Assembly (NCBI GenBank): GCA_003246035.1
Contig: QKBP01000086.1
Span: forward strand, 1 to 14,430
Reading direction: 5' to 3'
Length of the DNA stretch: 14,430 nt
Source of the DNA: Desulfuromonadaceae bacterium
Lineage (GTDB): Bacteria > Desulfobacterota > Desulfuromonadia > Desulfuromonadales > SZUA-401
Part shown: positions 8,285 to 14,430 of the stretch, piece by piece
Layout of the letters: each line of letters starts with the position of its first letter
How positions within the stretch are numbered: the first letter of the stretch is position 1
The notes under the pieces: generated by a model
What the model saw: only the letters and a program-made list of their open reading frames with translations
The model's database searches: none
Told to the model about the DNA's origin: nothing
Program-made: the position numbers and the translations under genes

Positions 8285-8950
8285 CTAACGCGTTCCGACC
8301 TTGACCACCGAAGCGTTGCCACCCGACGTGACCTCGACCACGGAGACATCGATGTTGCTGCCGGGGACGTCCATATCGATCAGCAGGTTGCGCACCGCCA
8401 GGGCCCGGTAAAAGCCCATGCGCTTCGCCTCGGAGAAACCGGCCGGGACCTCGACGTGAATGACCGCCCCCTTGCTGGCGGCCACCGACTTGAGCTCCCC
8501 GATCAGGTGCAGGCGTTCGCTCTCCTTGAACGATACGGCATCGTCCTTGAAGCGTACGACCAGCTCGAATCCCTCGGAACGCGCCTTGTCGAGCCCCTTC
8601 TCAGGAGTGGCCAGCGCCGAACTCGCCTCCGAGGCCCGCTGCTCACTCCCCGTGGCACCAGCGCGCACCTGCTTCTCCGCAAGCAGCGCCTTGAGCCGCG
8701 CGATTTCCTGCATCAGGGCAACGGTCTCCTGGAGCGGCTCCTTCTGGGCGACCTCCGCAACCGCGGTGGCATCGGCGTTGGCGTCCTGTGGTCCGACCGC
8801 GCGCCCCAGCTCGAGGGCGAACATGAAGACCGCGACGATCAGGATCGTCAGCAGAAAAAGCAGATTCAGGATCAGGTTGGTGGTCGCGTCGACATACCCG
8901 GGCCAGAAAATTTCCGAGCCGTCGTCGTTGTCTGAATGTCCAGCTGCCAT
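8285..8950 (-). CDS. MotB/SiiA/ZorB-like inner-membrane protein with degenerate OmpA-like periplasmic domain
   Basis: 221 residues. A short cytoplasmic N-terminus leads to WPGYVDATTNLILNLL and one membrane span (about 25-46). Asp21 sits just before the span, where MotB-type proteins carry the proton-binding Asp. A helical linker (60-125) leads to an OmpA/MotB-like C-terminal domain (about 129-206: FKDDAVSFKESE, then YRALAVRNLLIDMDVPGSNIDV). The usual peptidoglycan-binding residues (D of the GHTD stretch, N in NxxLSxxRA) are not seen; the stretch reads VEVPAG and KRMGFYRA. SiiA of Salmonella is the family member in type I secretion, and it pairs with SiiB. Here the likely partner is the MotA-like gene, separated from this one by the HlyD gene. 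A good RBS (GGAG, 7 bases before ATG) supports the start. Confidence 0.85.
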   Translation of the reverse strand: MAAGHSDNDDGSEIFWPGYVDATTNLILNLLFLLTILIVAVFMFALELGRAVGPQDANADATAVAEVAQKEPLQETVALMQEIARLKALLAEKQVRAGATGSEQRASEASSALATPEKGLDKARSEGFELVVRFKDDAVSFKESERLHLIGELKSVAASKGAVIHVEVPAGFSEAKRMGFYRALAVRNLLIDMDVPGSNIDVSVVEVTSGGNASVVKVGTR

Positions 8951-9048
8951 GTCGTATCTCCAGAGTTGAAAAAAATACCGCGTACTGTTTGACTTTCGTT
9001 CCGTTCTCGCCGCGGCATTCCGCAGACGGGAGGACGCTCAGCTTCAGG

Positions 9049-10641
9049 CTACTCCCCTTCAACCGTCCAGGGGGTCCCCTGGGTCAGCCTGACCAGCTGG
9101 GTCACGGTCGTCATCTCCTGGACGTGAAGGTTGATCAGTCGGGAGCGCACCTGGTAGCGCTGGTTATACACATCGAGAAGGTCGAGCAGCGACTGGTTTC
9201 CCGAGAGCATTCTCTTGGACATCGCCTTGGCCGCGGTGGTGATGGAATCGAGCTCTTCGTAGCCCGAGGCGATCCGCTCCCGGGTCAGAAAAAGGGCCGA
9301 GTAGTTGGCCGACAACGCCTGGACCACCCGCCGCTGCTGATCGGCCAGAAGATACTCCAACTCCTTGCGGCGCGCCGTCCGCTCCTTGATCTGGTAGTAG
9401 TCTCGCTGCCCGCTGAACAGGTTCCAGTTGAGCACCATCATCAGGCGCCGGTCGCGCTGGGTATCGCGAGAGCCTCCGGCATGGTCGGAATACGTGTCGG
9501 TGTACTCCGCGTCGAAACGGGGGAGGAAACGGCTTTTGGCCGCGTACCGGTCGTACTTTTCCGCCTCCAGCTCAGCTTCGAGGGCGGCGATTTCGGGGTT
9601 GGTCACCATCGCCACGGCCACGGCCTCCTCGAAGGTGGCGGGAAGAGCCGTCACTCCCACCTCGTTCGGTACCGGCAGCCGGGCCTTTTCCGGCACGAGG
9701 TTGGTCAGGCGGACAAAGTCCGAACCTGCGGCGCGATGGGTCGATTCCAGCTCCAGGCGGGACGACAGGATCCCCTCGCTGCGGGCACGGACACGCGCCA
9801 TATCCGACACGCTGGCGGCGCCGGCGTCCGCGCGCTTTTCGATGTAGGCGAGCAACTCGGCGAGCTCGTTCTCGAGATCGTGGGCGACATCGGCTTCGAG
9901 GCGGCTCGAAACCAGCTTCAGATAGGCCTCGACCGTCGCCACGTACGCGTCGCCGTCGCTGATACGGTAACTCTCGGAAACGGCTTTTTCCTTGGAGCGC
10001 CGCCGGAAGCAATCGAAATAGTTGGTGAGGTTGAAGATGGGGGCAACGACGGTGAGCGATACGTCAGTACGGGTGTGCTGGCTGGACGGGATCAGCTCTT
10101 GGGTCGTCTCATCGACCAGCACGGACGGCTCGGAGAGCTCGCGACCACGGTTGGCCCGGACCGAGACGGAGGGCTTCAGAAGGGCCACGGCCTGTCCCGT
10201 CTGGGCCGAAGCCTGCTCGATCCGCGCCTGAGCGGCGAGGCTCTCACGATTGTACTGTCGCCCGGCATCAACCGACTCGAGAAGATTGGCCTCGGCAACC
10301 TTGGCCGCAGGCATATCCAACTCGCCCTGGTACTGGGCCAGGATAGCCGCCAGTTGCCCGTCGAGGTCAGCGGCCACGGGAATTTCCGTCACCCCCATCA
10401 GCGTGGCGAGAGATGCACTCTCCTCCCCGCCCAGCTCAACCGTTGCCGGGAGTGCTCGTGCAGCGTTTCCGATCGAGGTATCCCCTTCACCGGGCATTCC
10501 GCTTCCCTCATCACCCTCAGCTGCCAGCTGTGCGCTATCTGCCTGAGGCGCGGCAAAAACCTGTCCAGTTTGGGCAGTACTAAAACTGACGCAAACCATG
10601 ACAAGGACACAACACACCCTCCCCCAAATCCTAATCGACAC
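9049..10641 (-). CDS. TolC-family outer-membrane channel of type I secretion system
   Basis: 530 residues, first gene of the adhesin cluster. GTG start at 10641, supported by AAGGAG 10 bases upstream and an in-frame stop within that leader. Signal peptide about 1-30, likely cut after VFA. Residues 31-110 form a small-residue, acidic extension before the first TolC helices (NRESLAAQARIEQASAQTGQ, 131-150). The two outer-membrane-efflux repeats follow: helices around 220-315 and 335-375, the strand region FLPRFDAEYTDTY, then NWNLFSGQRDYYQIKE (405-420) and long helices to the end. It would form the trimeric channel through outer membrane and periplasm that receives the adhesin from the HlyD-type adaptor, the role of SiiC or LapE. 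A gap of 98 bases without a clear terminator separates it from the MotB-like gene. Confidence 0.93.
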   Translation of the reverse strand: MSIRIWGRVCCVLVMVCVSFSTAQTGQVFAAPQADSAQLAAEGDEGSGMPGEGDTSIGNAARALPATVELGGEESASLATLMGVTEIPVAADLDGQLAAILAQYQGELDMPAAKVAEANLLESVDAGRQYNRESLAAQARIEQASAQTGQAVALLKPSVSVRANRGRELSEPSVLVDETTQELIPSSQHTRTDVSLTVVAPIFNLTNYFDCFRRRSKEKAVSESYRISDGDAYVATVEAYLKLVSSRLEADVAHDLENELAELLAYIEKRADAGAASVSDMARVRARSEGILSSRLELESTHRAAGSDFVRLTNLVPEKARLPVPNEVGVTALPATFEEAVAVAMVTNPEIAALEAELEAEKYDRYAAKSRFLPRFDAEYTDTYSDHAGGSRDTQRDRRLMMVLNWNLFSGQRDYYQIKERTARRKELEYLLADQQRRVVQALSANYSALFLTRERIASGYEELDSITTAAKAMSKRMLSGNQSLLDLLDVYNQRYQVRSRLINLHVQEMTTVTQLVRLTQGTPWTVEGE

Positions 10642-11020
10642 CTAATGAGCTCCTTAACCAATTGAATTCAAGGTCATGACGACATCAACTGGGATTCGTG
10701 CGGCGCAGAAAACCCATGTAAATCACTCCAGCCCGGCTAAATGCTGCAAAAACAACGGAAAATCAGCGAACTCATTCCGCGAAAGCGCCAGATCGCCTGT
10801 CAAACAACCCAACACATTCCAGGTGGACACCGGGTTTTCACGTGCAACATCACAGGACACCGTAAATCAACAGGCTGAACGTCCGGCAGTTTCACCCCCC
10901 GGACGCCAACTTACAAGAAATCCCTCGTCCAGTAGTGCAATCCTCGGGCCAAACCTGACAAAACACCCTTCATTGCTCCCCCTCACCACGGGGCAAGGCT
11001 GCCTGATCGCGGGCGGAACC
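10642..11020. other. Gene-poor region with presumed control region of the adhesin operon
   Basis: About 380 bases between the TolC-type gene and the tRNA-Arg terminator. I see no convincing gene. The composition is less G+C-rich than the flanks. No good sigma70 or sigma54 promoter could be picked out upstream of 10641. Two perfect palindromes lie next to each other 20-40 bases upstream of the start: TTGAATTCAA (10662-10671) and GTCATGAC (10673-10680). They might be operator sites, or chance. Confidence 0.4.
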
Positions 11021-11059
11021 AAAACAAAAAGGCCCCGGCACAATCTATGTGCTGGGGCC
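11021..11059 (-). terminator. Rho-independent terminator of tRNA-Arg
   Basis: A 12-bp stem (11031-11042 with 11048-11059, one G-T pair) closes a 5-base loop. On the minus strand it is followed by TTTTTGTTTT (complement of 11021-11030). It starts 13 bases after the tRNA CCA end and points the same way, so it ends the tRNA-Arg transcript. Confidence 0.92.
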
Positions 11060-11072
11060 ATTGTCACTAAAC

Positions 11073-11149
<77 letters not shown>

Positions 11150-11161
11150 GCGAAGGATGGA

Positions 11162-11191
11162 TTATTACTACCGTGCAGGGGGCTATGTCAA
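11162..11191 (-). promoter_or_regulatory. Sigma70-type promoter of tRNA-Arg
   Basis: On the minus strand TTGACA (11186-11191) is a perfect -35 box. TAATAA (11162-11167 or one base beyond) lies about 18 bases on, as the -10. Transcription would begin around 11155, a few bases before the mature tRNA 5' end at 11149. The TGA inside the -35 box is also the stop codon of the upstream lipoprotein gene. Confidence 0.7.
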
Positions 11192-11667
11192 CCCTTTTTT
11201 TGTGCCGGAATCTGCCCGGCCAGGCGCAGGGCAAACCGCGAGTGACGGAAGTTGTGCGCCTCGGGATACATCCCGAACAGCCAACCGGAATAGATCTCCT
11301 GGCCGTTTTCGCTGACCCGGATCATCACCGCCGGGTTGTCGAGTTTGTTGGAGGCGCTGGTGATCCCCTTGCCGGCCCTCACGAAGGAGGGGAGGAAATA
11401 GCGAACCTTGACGGTCAGGCCACTGTCGGGGATGGTGAACTCGCCTCCGACATCGACGATAAACACCCGCTCCCGCCCGTCGGTCAAATCGAGCGCCGCC
11501 ACCTTGACCGCCTTCCAGCTCTCGGCCACCTCCTGGGGGACCACCACCGGAGTCTCCTGCGGCTTGCCGGCCGGCGCAGGCTGTTCCTCGCGGCTGCAGG
11601 CCGTCGAAAGCACCAGAAGCGCCAACAGCAGGAGGAGGGTAATTCGCTTGAAGGATAAACAGGTCAT
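11188..11667 (-). CDS. Small outer-membrane-type lipoprotein, DUF2155-like
   Basis: 159 residues from the ATG at 11667. An in-frame ATG further upstream (11739) was not used because that stretch is the tRNA-Ser gene. The N-terminus is a lipoprotein signal: basic start, LLLLLALLVL, lipobox LSTAC with Cys24. Ser at +2 suggests outer-membrane sorting. A Pro/Ala linker (29-44) leads to a domain of about 110 residues with features ERVFIVDVGGEFTI, VKVRYFLPSF and EIYSGWLFGMYPEAHNF. The GW(L/M)F ending with NF/H recalls DUF2155 proteins, whose function is not known to me. That match is from memory and moderate. There is no clear RBS. The start lies only 22 bases after tRNA-Ser(GCU), with no promoter or terminator seen between, so it is probably transcribed together with serS and the tRNAs. 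Confidence 0.75.
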   Translation of the reverse strand: MTCLSFKRITLLLLLALLVLSTACSREEQPAPAGKPQETPVVVPQEVAESWKAVKVAALDLTDGRERVFIVDVGGEFTIPDSGLTVKVRYFLPSFVRAGKGITSASNKLDNPAVMIRVSENGQEIYSGWLFGMYPEAHNFRHSRFALRLAGQIPAQKKG

Positions 11668-11687
11668 AATTGATGGGCCGTGAAATA

Positions 11688-11783
<96 letters not shown>

Positions 11784-11843
11784 GTTATGTGTTTTCAGGC
11801 TGGGCTGGCGATCCGACGTCGCTGCCCGGGCAGTATCTCTAAA

Positions 11844-11929
11844 TGGCGGAGGAGGTAGGATTCGAACCCACGGAACTTTCGTTCAACGGTTTTCAAGACC
11901 GCCGCCTTAAACCACTCGGCCACTCCTCC
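11844..11929 (-). tRNA. tRNA-Ser (anticodon UGA)
   Basis: 86 bases with encoded CCA and a class II variable arm. Acceptor GGAGGAG pairs with CTCCTCC, discriminator G. Anticodon stem GCGGT/ACCGT with loop CTTGAAA, anticodon TGA (plus-strand 11893-11895); it reads UCA and related UCN codons. It begins 12 bases after the serS stop codon, so it is most likely processed from the serS transcript. Confidence 0.97.
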
Positions 11930-11941
11930 GTTGTCGCCGTA

Positions 11942-13213
11942 TCAGGGGCTGATCTTTTCCATCCCCCCCATGTAGGGGCGCAGCACCTCGGGAACAATCA
12001 CGCTGCCGTCCGCCTGCTGGTAGTTCTCGAGAATCGCCACCAGGGTTCGCCCAACGGCCAGCCCCGACCCGTTGAGGGTATGCACCAGCTCCGGCTTGGC
12101 CCCTTCTTCCCTGCGGAAGCGAATTCCGGCACGGCGTGCCTGAAAATCCCGGAAGTTGGAGCAGGAGGAGATTTCCCGGTAGGTCGCCTGGGCCGGCAGC
12201 CAGACCTCGATATCGAAGGTCCGCGCGGCCGAAAAGCCGATATCCCCTGTGCACAGATCGACCACCCGGTAGGGGAGTCCAAGCAGCTGCAGGACCTTCT
12301 CGGCATCTGCGAGCAGCACCTGCAGCTGGGCGTCCGACTCCTCGGGGAGTACGAACTTGACCAGTTCGACCTTGTTGAACTGGTGCTGGCGGATCAGCCC
12401 GCGGGTGTCCTTGCCGTAGGATCCGGCCTCCCTGCGGAAGCAGGGGGTATAGGCCGTGTAGGAGAGCGGCAGGCTCCCGGGCGCTAGGATCTCGTCCCGG
12501 TGGATATTGGTCACCGGAACTTCCGCCGTAGGGATGAGAAACAGCTCCACGCCCTCGGTCCGAAACAGGTCTTCCTCGAACTTGGGAAGCTGTCCGGTGC
12601 CGGTCATGGACGCCCTATTTACCATAAAGGGTGGCAATATTTCAATATATTTGTGCTCGCCGGTGTGCAGGTCGAGCATAAAGTTGATCAGCGCCCGCTC
12701 GAGCCGCGCGCCGGCCCCCTTCAGCAGCGAAAAACGTGCCCCGGAGAGCTTGCTGGCGGTCTCGAAATCGAGGATCCCGAGCTTCTCGCCGAGATCCCAG
12801 TGCGCCTGCGGGGCGAAGTCGAAGTTCGGGATATCCCCCCAGGTCTTGACCTCGACGTTCTCCTCTTCGCCAGCGCCGACCGGGCAGTCCTCGTGAGGGA
12901 GGTTCGGCAGCACCATCAGGCCGTCCGCGAACGCCTGCTCGGTCTCCTTGAGCTCGTCATCGAGCTCCTTGATGCGCGCCGAGACGTCCTTCATCCGCGC
13001 GATCTCTCCCTGGACCTGGCTCTTGTCCTTGGTCCGGCCGATCACCGCGGAGACCTGGTTCTTTTCGGCCTTGAGGGCCTCGGCCTCCTGCAGCAGATCG
13101 CGACGGCGGCGGTCGAGGGAGGCCAGCAGACTCAGGTCGAACGACTCACCTCGGGTGGAGAGTCGCGCCGCGACCTCGTCGCTCTGTTCACGTAAAAGCT
13201 TTGCATCCAGCAT
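11942..13213 (-). CDS. serS: Seryl-tRNA synthetase (SerRS)
   Basis: 423 residues, the normal SerRS length. This cytoplasmic class II enzyme charges tRNA-Ser with serine (and tRNA-Sec where present) using ATP. Residues about 30-100 form the long antiparallel coiled-coil arm that grips the extra arm of tRNA-Ser. The catalytic core shows TAEVPVTN (229-236), class II motif 2 ([20 protein letters not shown], 259-278, with the ATP-binding Arg) and motif 3 ([19 protein letters not shown], 381-399). Start ATG at 13213, with AAGG about 8 bases upstream. A clear sigma70 promoter lies at 13249-13277 with a leader of only about 30 bases, too short for a T-box. The two following tRNA genes are both its substrates. 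Confidence 0.98.
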   Translation of the reverse strand: MLDAKLLREQSDEVAARLSTRGESFDLSLLASLDRRRRDLLQEAEALKAEKNQVSAVIGRTKDKSQVQGEIARMKDVSARIKELDDELKETEQAFADGLMVLPNLPHEDCPVGAGEEENVEVKTWGDIPNFDFAPQAHWDLGEKLGILDFETASKLSGARFSLLKGAGARLERALINFMLDLHTGEHKYIEILPPFMVNRASMTGTGQLPKFEEDLFRTEGVELFLIPTAEVPVTNIHRDEILAPGSLPLSYTAYTPCFRREAGSYGKDTRGLIRQHQFNKVELVKFVLPEESDAQLQVLLADAEKVLQLLGLPYRVVDLCTGDIGFSAARTFDIEVWLPAQATYREISSCSNFRDFQARRAGIRFRREEGAKPELVHTLNGSGLAVGRTLVAILENYQQADGSVIVPEVLRPYMGGMEKISP

Positions 13214-13222
13214 GGTTTAGCC

Positions 13223-13252
13223 TTGTGTCGGGGATAAAAAGGTAGCTATTAT
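13223..13252 (+). promoter_or_regulatory. Possible promoter of the CapA-type gene
   Basis: Plus-strand TTGTGT (13223-13228), an 18-base spacer, and TATTAT (13247-13252). The -10 is good, the -35 is weak. It shares bases 13249-13252 with the -10 of the serS promoter on the other strand, so the two polymerases could not be bound at once. Confidence 0.4.
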
Positions 13253-13277
13253 TAGCACCTGCCGCCGCCACCGTCAA
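13249..13277 (-). promoter_or_regulatory. Sigma70-type promoter of serS
   Basis: On the minus strand TTGACG (13272-13277), a 17-base spacer, then TAATAA (13249-13254) preceded by GC. Transcription should start near 13242, leaving a leader of about 29 bases. The -10 overlaps a possible divergent -10 for the CapA-type gene. Confidence 0.75.
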
Positions 13278-13302
13278 GCAACCCTGACAGGTCCTTTCGA
13301 AG

Positions 13303-14346
13303 ATGTCCCTGATGCGTTTTCTGCTGCTGCTCTGCCTGCTAGCCATCCCCGCCGCGAACGTGTTCGCCGGAGAGTTTACGGTCGTCGCCAGCGGCGACAT
13401 TCTTCTCGGCGGGAGTGCAGCTCCGGTGCTCGGACGGCGGGGCTACGACTTTGCCTTCGACGCCACCCGCGAGATCCTCCGCAACGCCGACCTGACGGTC
13501 GGCAACCTCGAGGCGCCGCTCACCGATTCCCGCGACGAGTTCGGCGACAAGCGCTTCCGTTTCAAGGTCCCCCCGTCAGCCGCCGGGGCGCTGCGCGAAG
13601 CCGGCTTCGACGTGCTGACTCTGGCCAACAACCACATGGGGGATTTCGGCCATCAGGGGGTGGTCGACACCGTCACGGCCCTGCACGCGGCCGGGCTCCA
13701 GAGCACCGGCGCCGGAAAGGATCTTGCGCAGGCCCGCGAGCCGGCGCTGGTCACCATCGGCACCCAGACCGTTGCCCTGCTCGCCTACTCCAACACCTTC
13801 CCCAAGGAATTTTACGCGACCCGCGAACGCCCGGGAACGGCACCCGGCTACCCGAGCTACTTCGTAGCCGACATCAAAAAGGCCCGCGAACGGGCCGACG
13901 TGGTGATCGTTTCGTTTCACTGGGGGGGCGAGGCGCTGACTGAGCCAAAGGACTACCAGCAAGACCTCGGCCGCCAGGCGATCGACGCCGGCGCGCAGGT
14001 GGTTCTCGGCCACCACCCGCACGTGCTGCAGGGGGTGGAACACTACCGTGGCGGGGTGATCTACTACAGCCTCGGCAACTTCGCCTTCGGTTCCTACAGC
14101 AAGACCGCCCAGACCAGCGCCCTGGCACGCATCACCCTGCGTGACGGGGAGGTGAGCAGGGCCGAGGTCCTCCCCTTGAGCGTCGACAACCTCGAGGTCA
14201 ACTTCCAGCCCCGGCCACTGGCGCAGGGGCCGGCCTACGCCTTCGCCCGCGACTTCACCGAACTCTGCGCGCCGCTCGGCAGCCGCATGGAGCGCCAGCC
14301 CGACCTCTTCTGGTCGATACTCCCCGCGGCTAGTCCTCTCCCCTGA
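13303..14346 (+). CDS. CapA-family exported protein (poly-gamma-glutamate capsule protein-like metallophosphatase fold)
   Basis: 347 residues. Signal peptide 1-22 (LLLLCLLAIPAANVFA), likely cut before Gly23. The family motifs appear in order: ASGDILLGG (29-37), TVGNLEAPLTD (65-75), LTLANNHMGDFG (105-116), VSFHWGGE (203-210), LGHHPHVLQG (235-244) and YYSLGNFAFGS (254-264). These Asp, Asn and His residues match the metal-binding pattern of the calcineurin-like phosphoesterase fold. In Bacillus, CapA is part of poly-gamma-glutamate synthesis or export. This gene has no capB/capC beside it here, so that role should not be assumed; it may be a stand-alone periplasmic hydrolase. Start at the first of two close ATGs; AGG lies about 11 bases upstream. 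It is divergent from serS, and its 3' end overlaps a minus-strand gene. Confidence 0.9.
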   Translation: MSLMRFLLLLCLLAIPAANVFAGEFTVVASGDILLGGSAAPVLGRRGYDFAFDATREILRNADLTVGNLEAPLTDSRDEFGDKRFRFKVPPSAAGALREAGFDVLTLANNHMGDFGHQGVVDTVTALHAAGLQSTGAGKDLAQAREPALVTIGTQTVALLAYSNTFPKEFYATRERPGTAPGYPSYFVADIKKARERADVVIVSFHWGGEALTEPKDYQQDLGRQAIDAGAQVVLGHHPHVLQGVEHYRGGVIYYSLGNFAFGSYSKTAQTSALARITLRDGEVSRAEVLPLSVDNLEVNFQPRPLAQGPAYAFARDFTELCAPLGSRMERQPDLFWSILPAASPLP

Positions 14347-14430
14347 CCCACCACGACTCGCTCTCCCCCTCGAACCACCAGCGCGACGAATCGGTCATCC
14401 AGATCTCCTCGGCCAGGCGTCGCGCCGCTT
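14330..14430 (-). CDS. 3' end of an unidentified minus-strand gene (partial)
   Basis: A minus-strand frame runs in from the right edge and ends with TAG at 14330-14332. The 32 visible residues include RLAEEIWMTDSSRWWFEG and end in WWVRGED. Third codon positions are almost all G or C, as in the real genes here, and the Trp-rich tail is unlike random sequence. It overlaps the last 17 bases of the CapA-type gene, tail to tail. Function not recognised. Confidence 0.5.
   Translation of the reverse strand, partial: AARRLAEEIWMTDSSRWWFEGESESWWVRGED

Noticed and set aside
5053..8950. Flagellar MotA/MotB stator pair
   Set aside because: The four-span protein has a tail unlike MotA, the partner lacks the MotB peptidoglycan motif, and no flagellar genes are present; the secretion context explains the pair better.
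8989..10665. 558-residue plus-strand open frame opposite the TolC-like gene
   Set aside because: It is a shadow of the outer-membrane channel gene, with no domain or RBS support.
13214..13302. T-box or other riboswitch leader for serS
   Set aside because: The promoter lies so close that the leader is about 29 bases, too short for a T-box; no specifier loop or T-box sequence is seen.

Overview
The window is about 63% G+C by eye. It reads as chromosome of a Gram-negative bacterium: it has TolC-like and HlyD-like secretion parts, an outer-membrane type lipoprotein, and sigma70-type promoters in front of the housekeeping genes. Codon use and gene style suggest a deltaproteobacterial (Desulfuromonas/Geobacter-like) host. 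That placement is an inference and was not tested by any search.

Left two-thirds (1-10641, minus strand): one co-directional gene cluster for surface display of a giant adhesin. In transcription order it runs TolC-like outer-membrane channel (10641-9049), MotB/SiiA-like membrane protein (8950-8285), HlyD-type adaptor (8267-6981), MotA/ExbB/SiiB/ZorA-like membrane protein with a long repeated coiled-coil tail (6906-5053), then the adhesin (4978 to beyond the left edge, at least 1659 residues). The adhesin has an N-terminal globular module, about ten tandem Ig-like domains, a non-repeat domain, and RTX (calcium-binding) repeats that run off the window. The gene set matches the Salmonella SPI-4 system (SiiA/SiiB proton channel, SiiC outer-membrane protein, SiiD adaptor, SiiE adhesin). 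The gene order differs, the SiiB-like protein has a threefold-repeated tail, and no ABC exporter (SiiF/HlyB role) is inside the window. The likely picture is a type I secretion machine coupled to an ion-driven inner-membrane channel that controls export or retention of the adhesin.

Middle (10642-11072): a gene-poor stretch of about 430 bases. It holds the presumed control region of the adhesin operon and a strong intrinsic terminator for the tRNA-Arg gene.

Right third (11073-13213, minus strand): a translation cluster. serS is followed 12 bases later by tRNA-Ser(UGA), tRNA-Ser(GCU) and a small lipoprotein gene. tRNA-Arg(ACG) comes next with its own promoter, whose -35 box contains the lipoprotein stop codon. 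Divergent from serS is a CapA-type (poly-gamma-glutamate synthesis protein family) exported metallophosphatase-like protein (13303-14346, plus strand). The 3' end of another minus-strand gene overlaps its end at the right edge.
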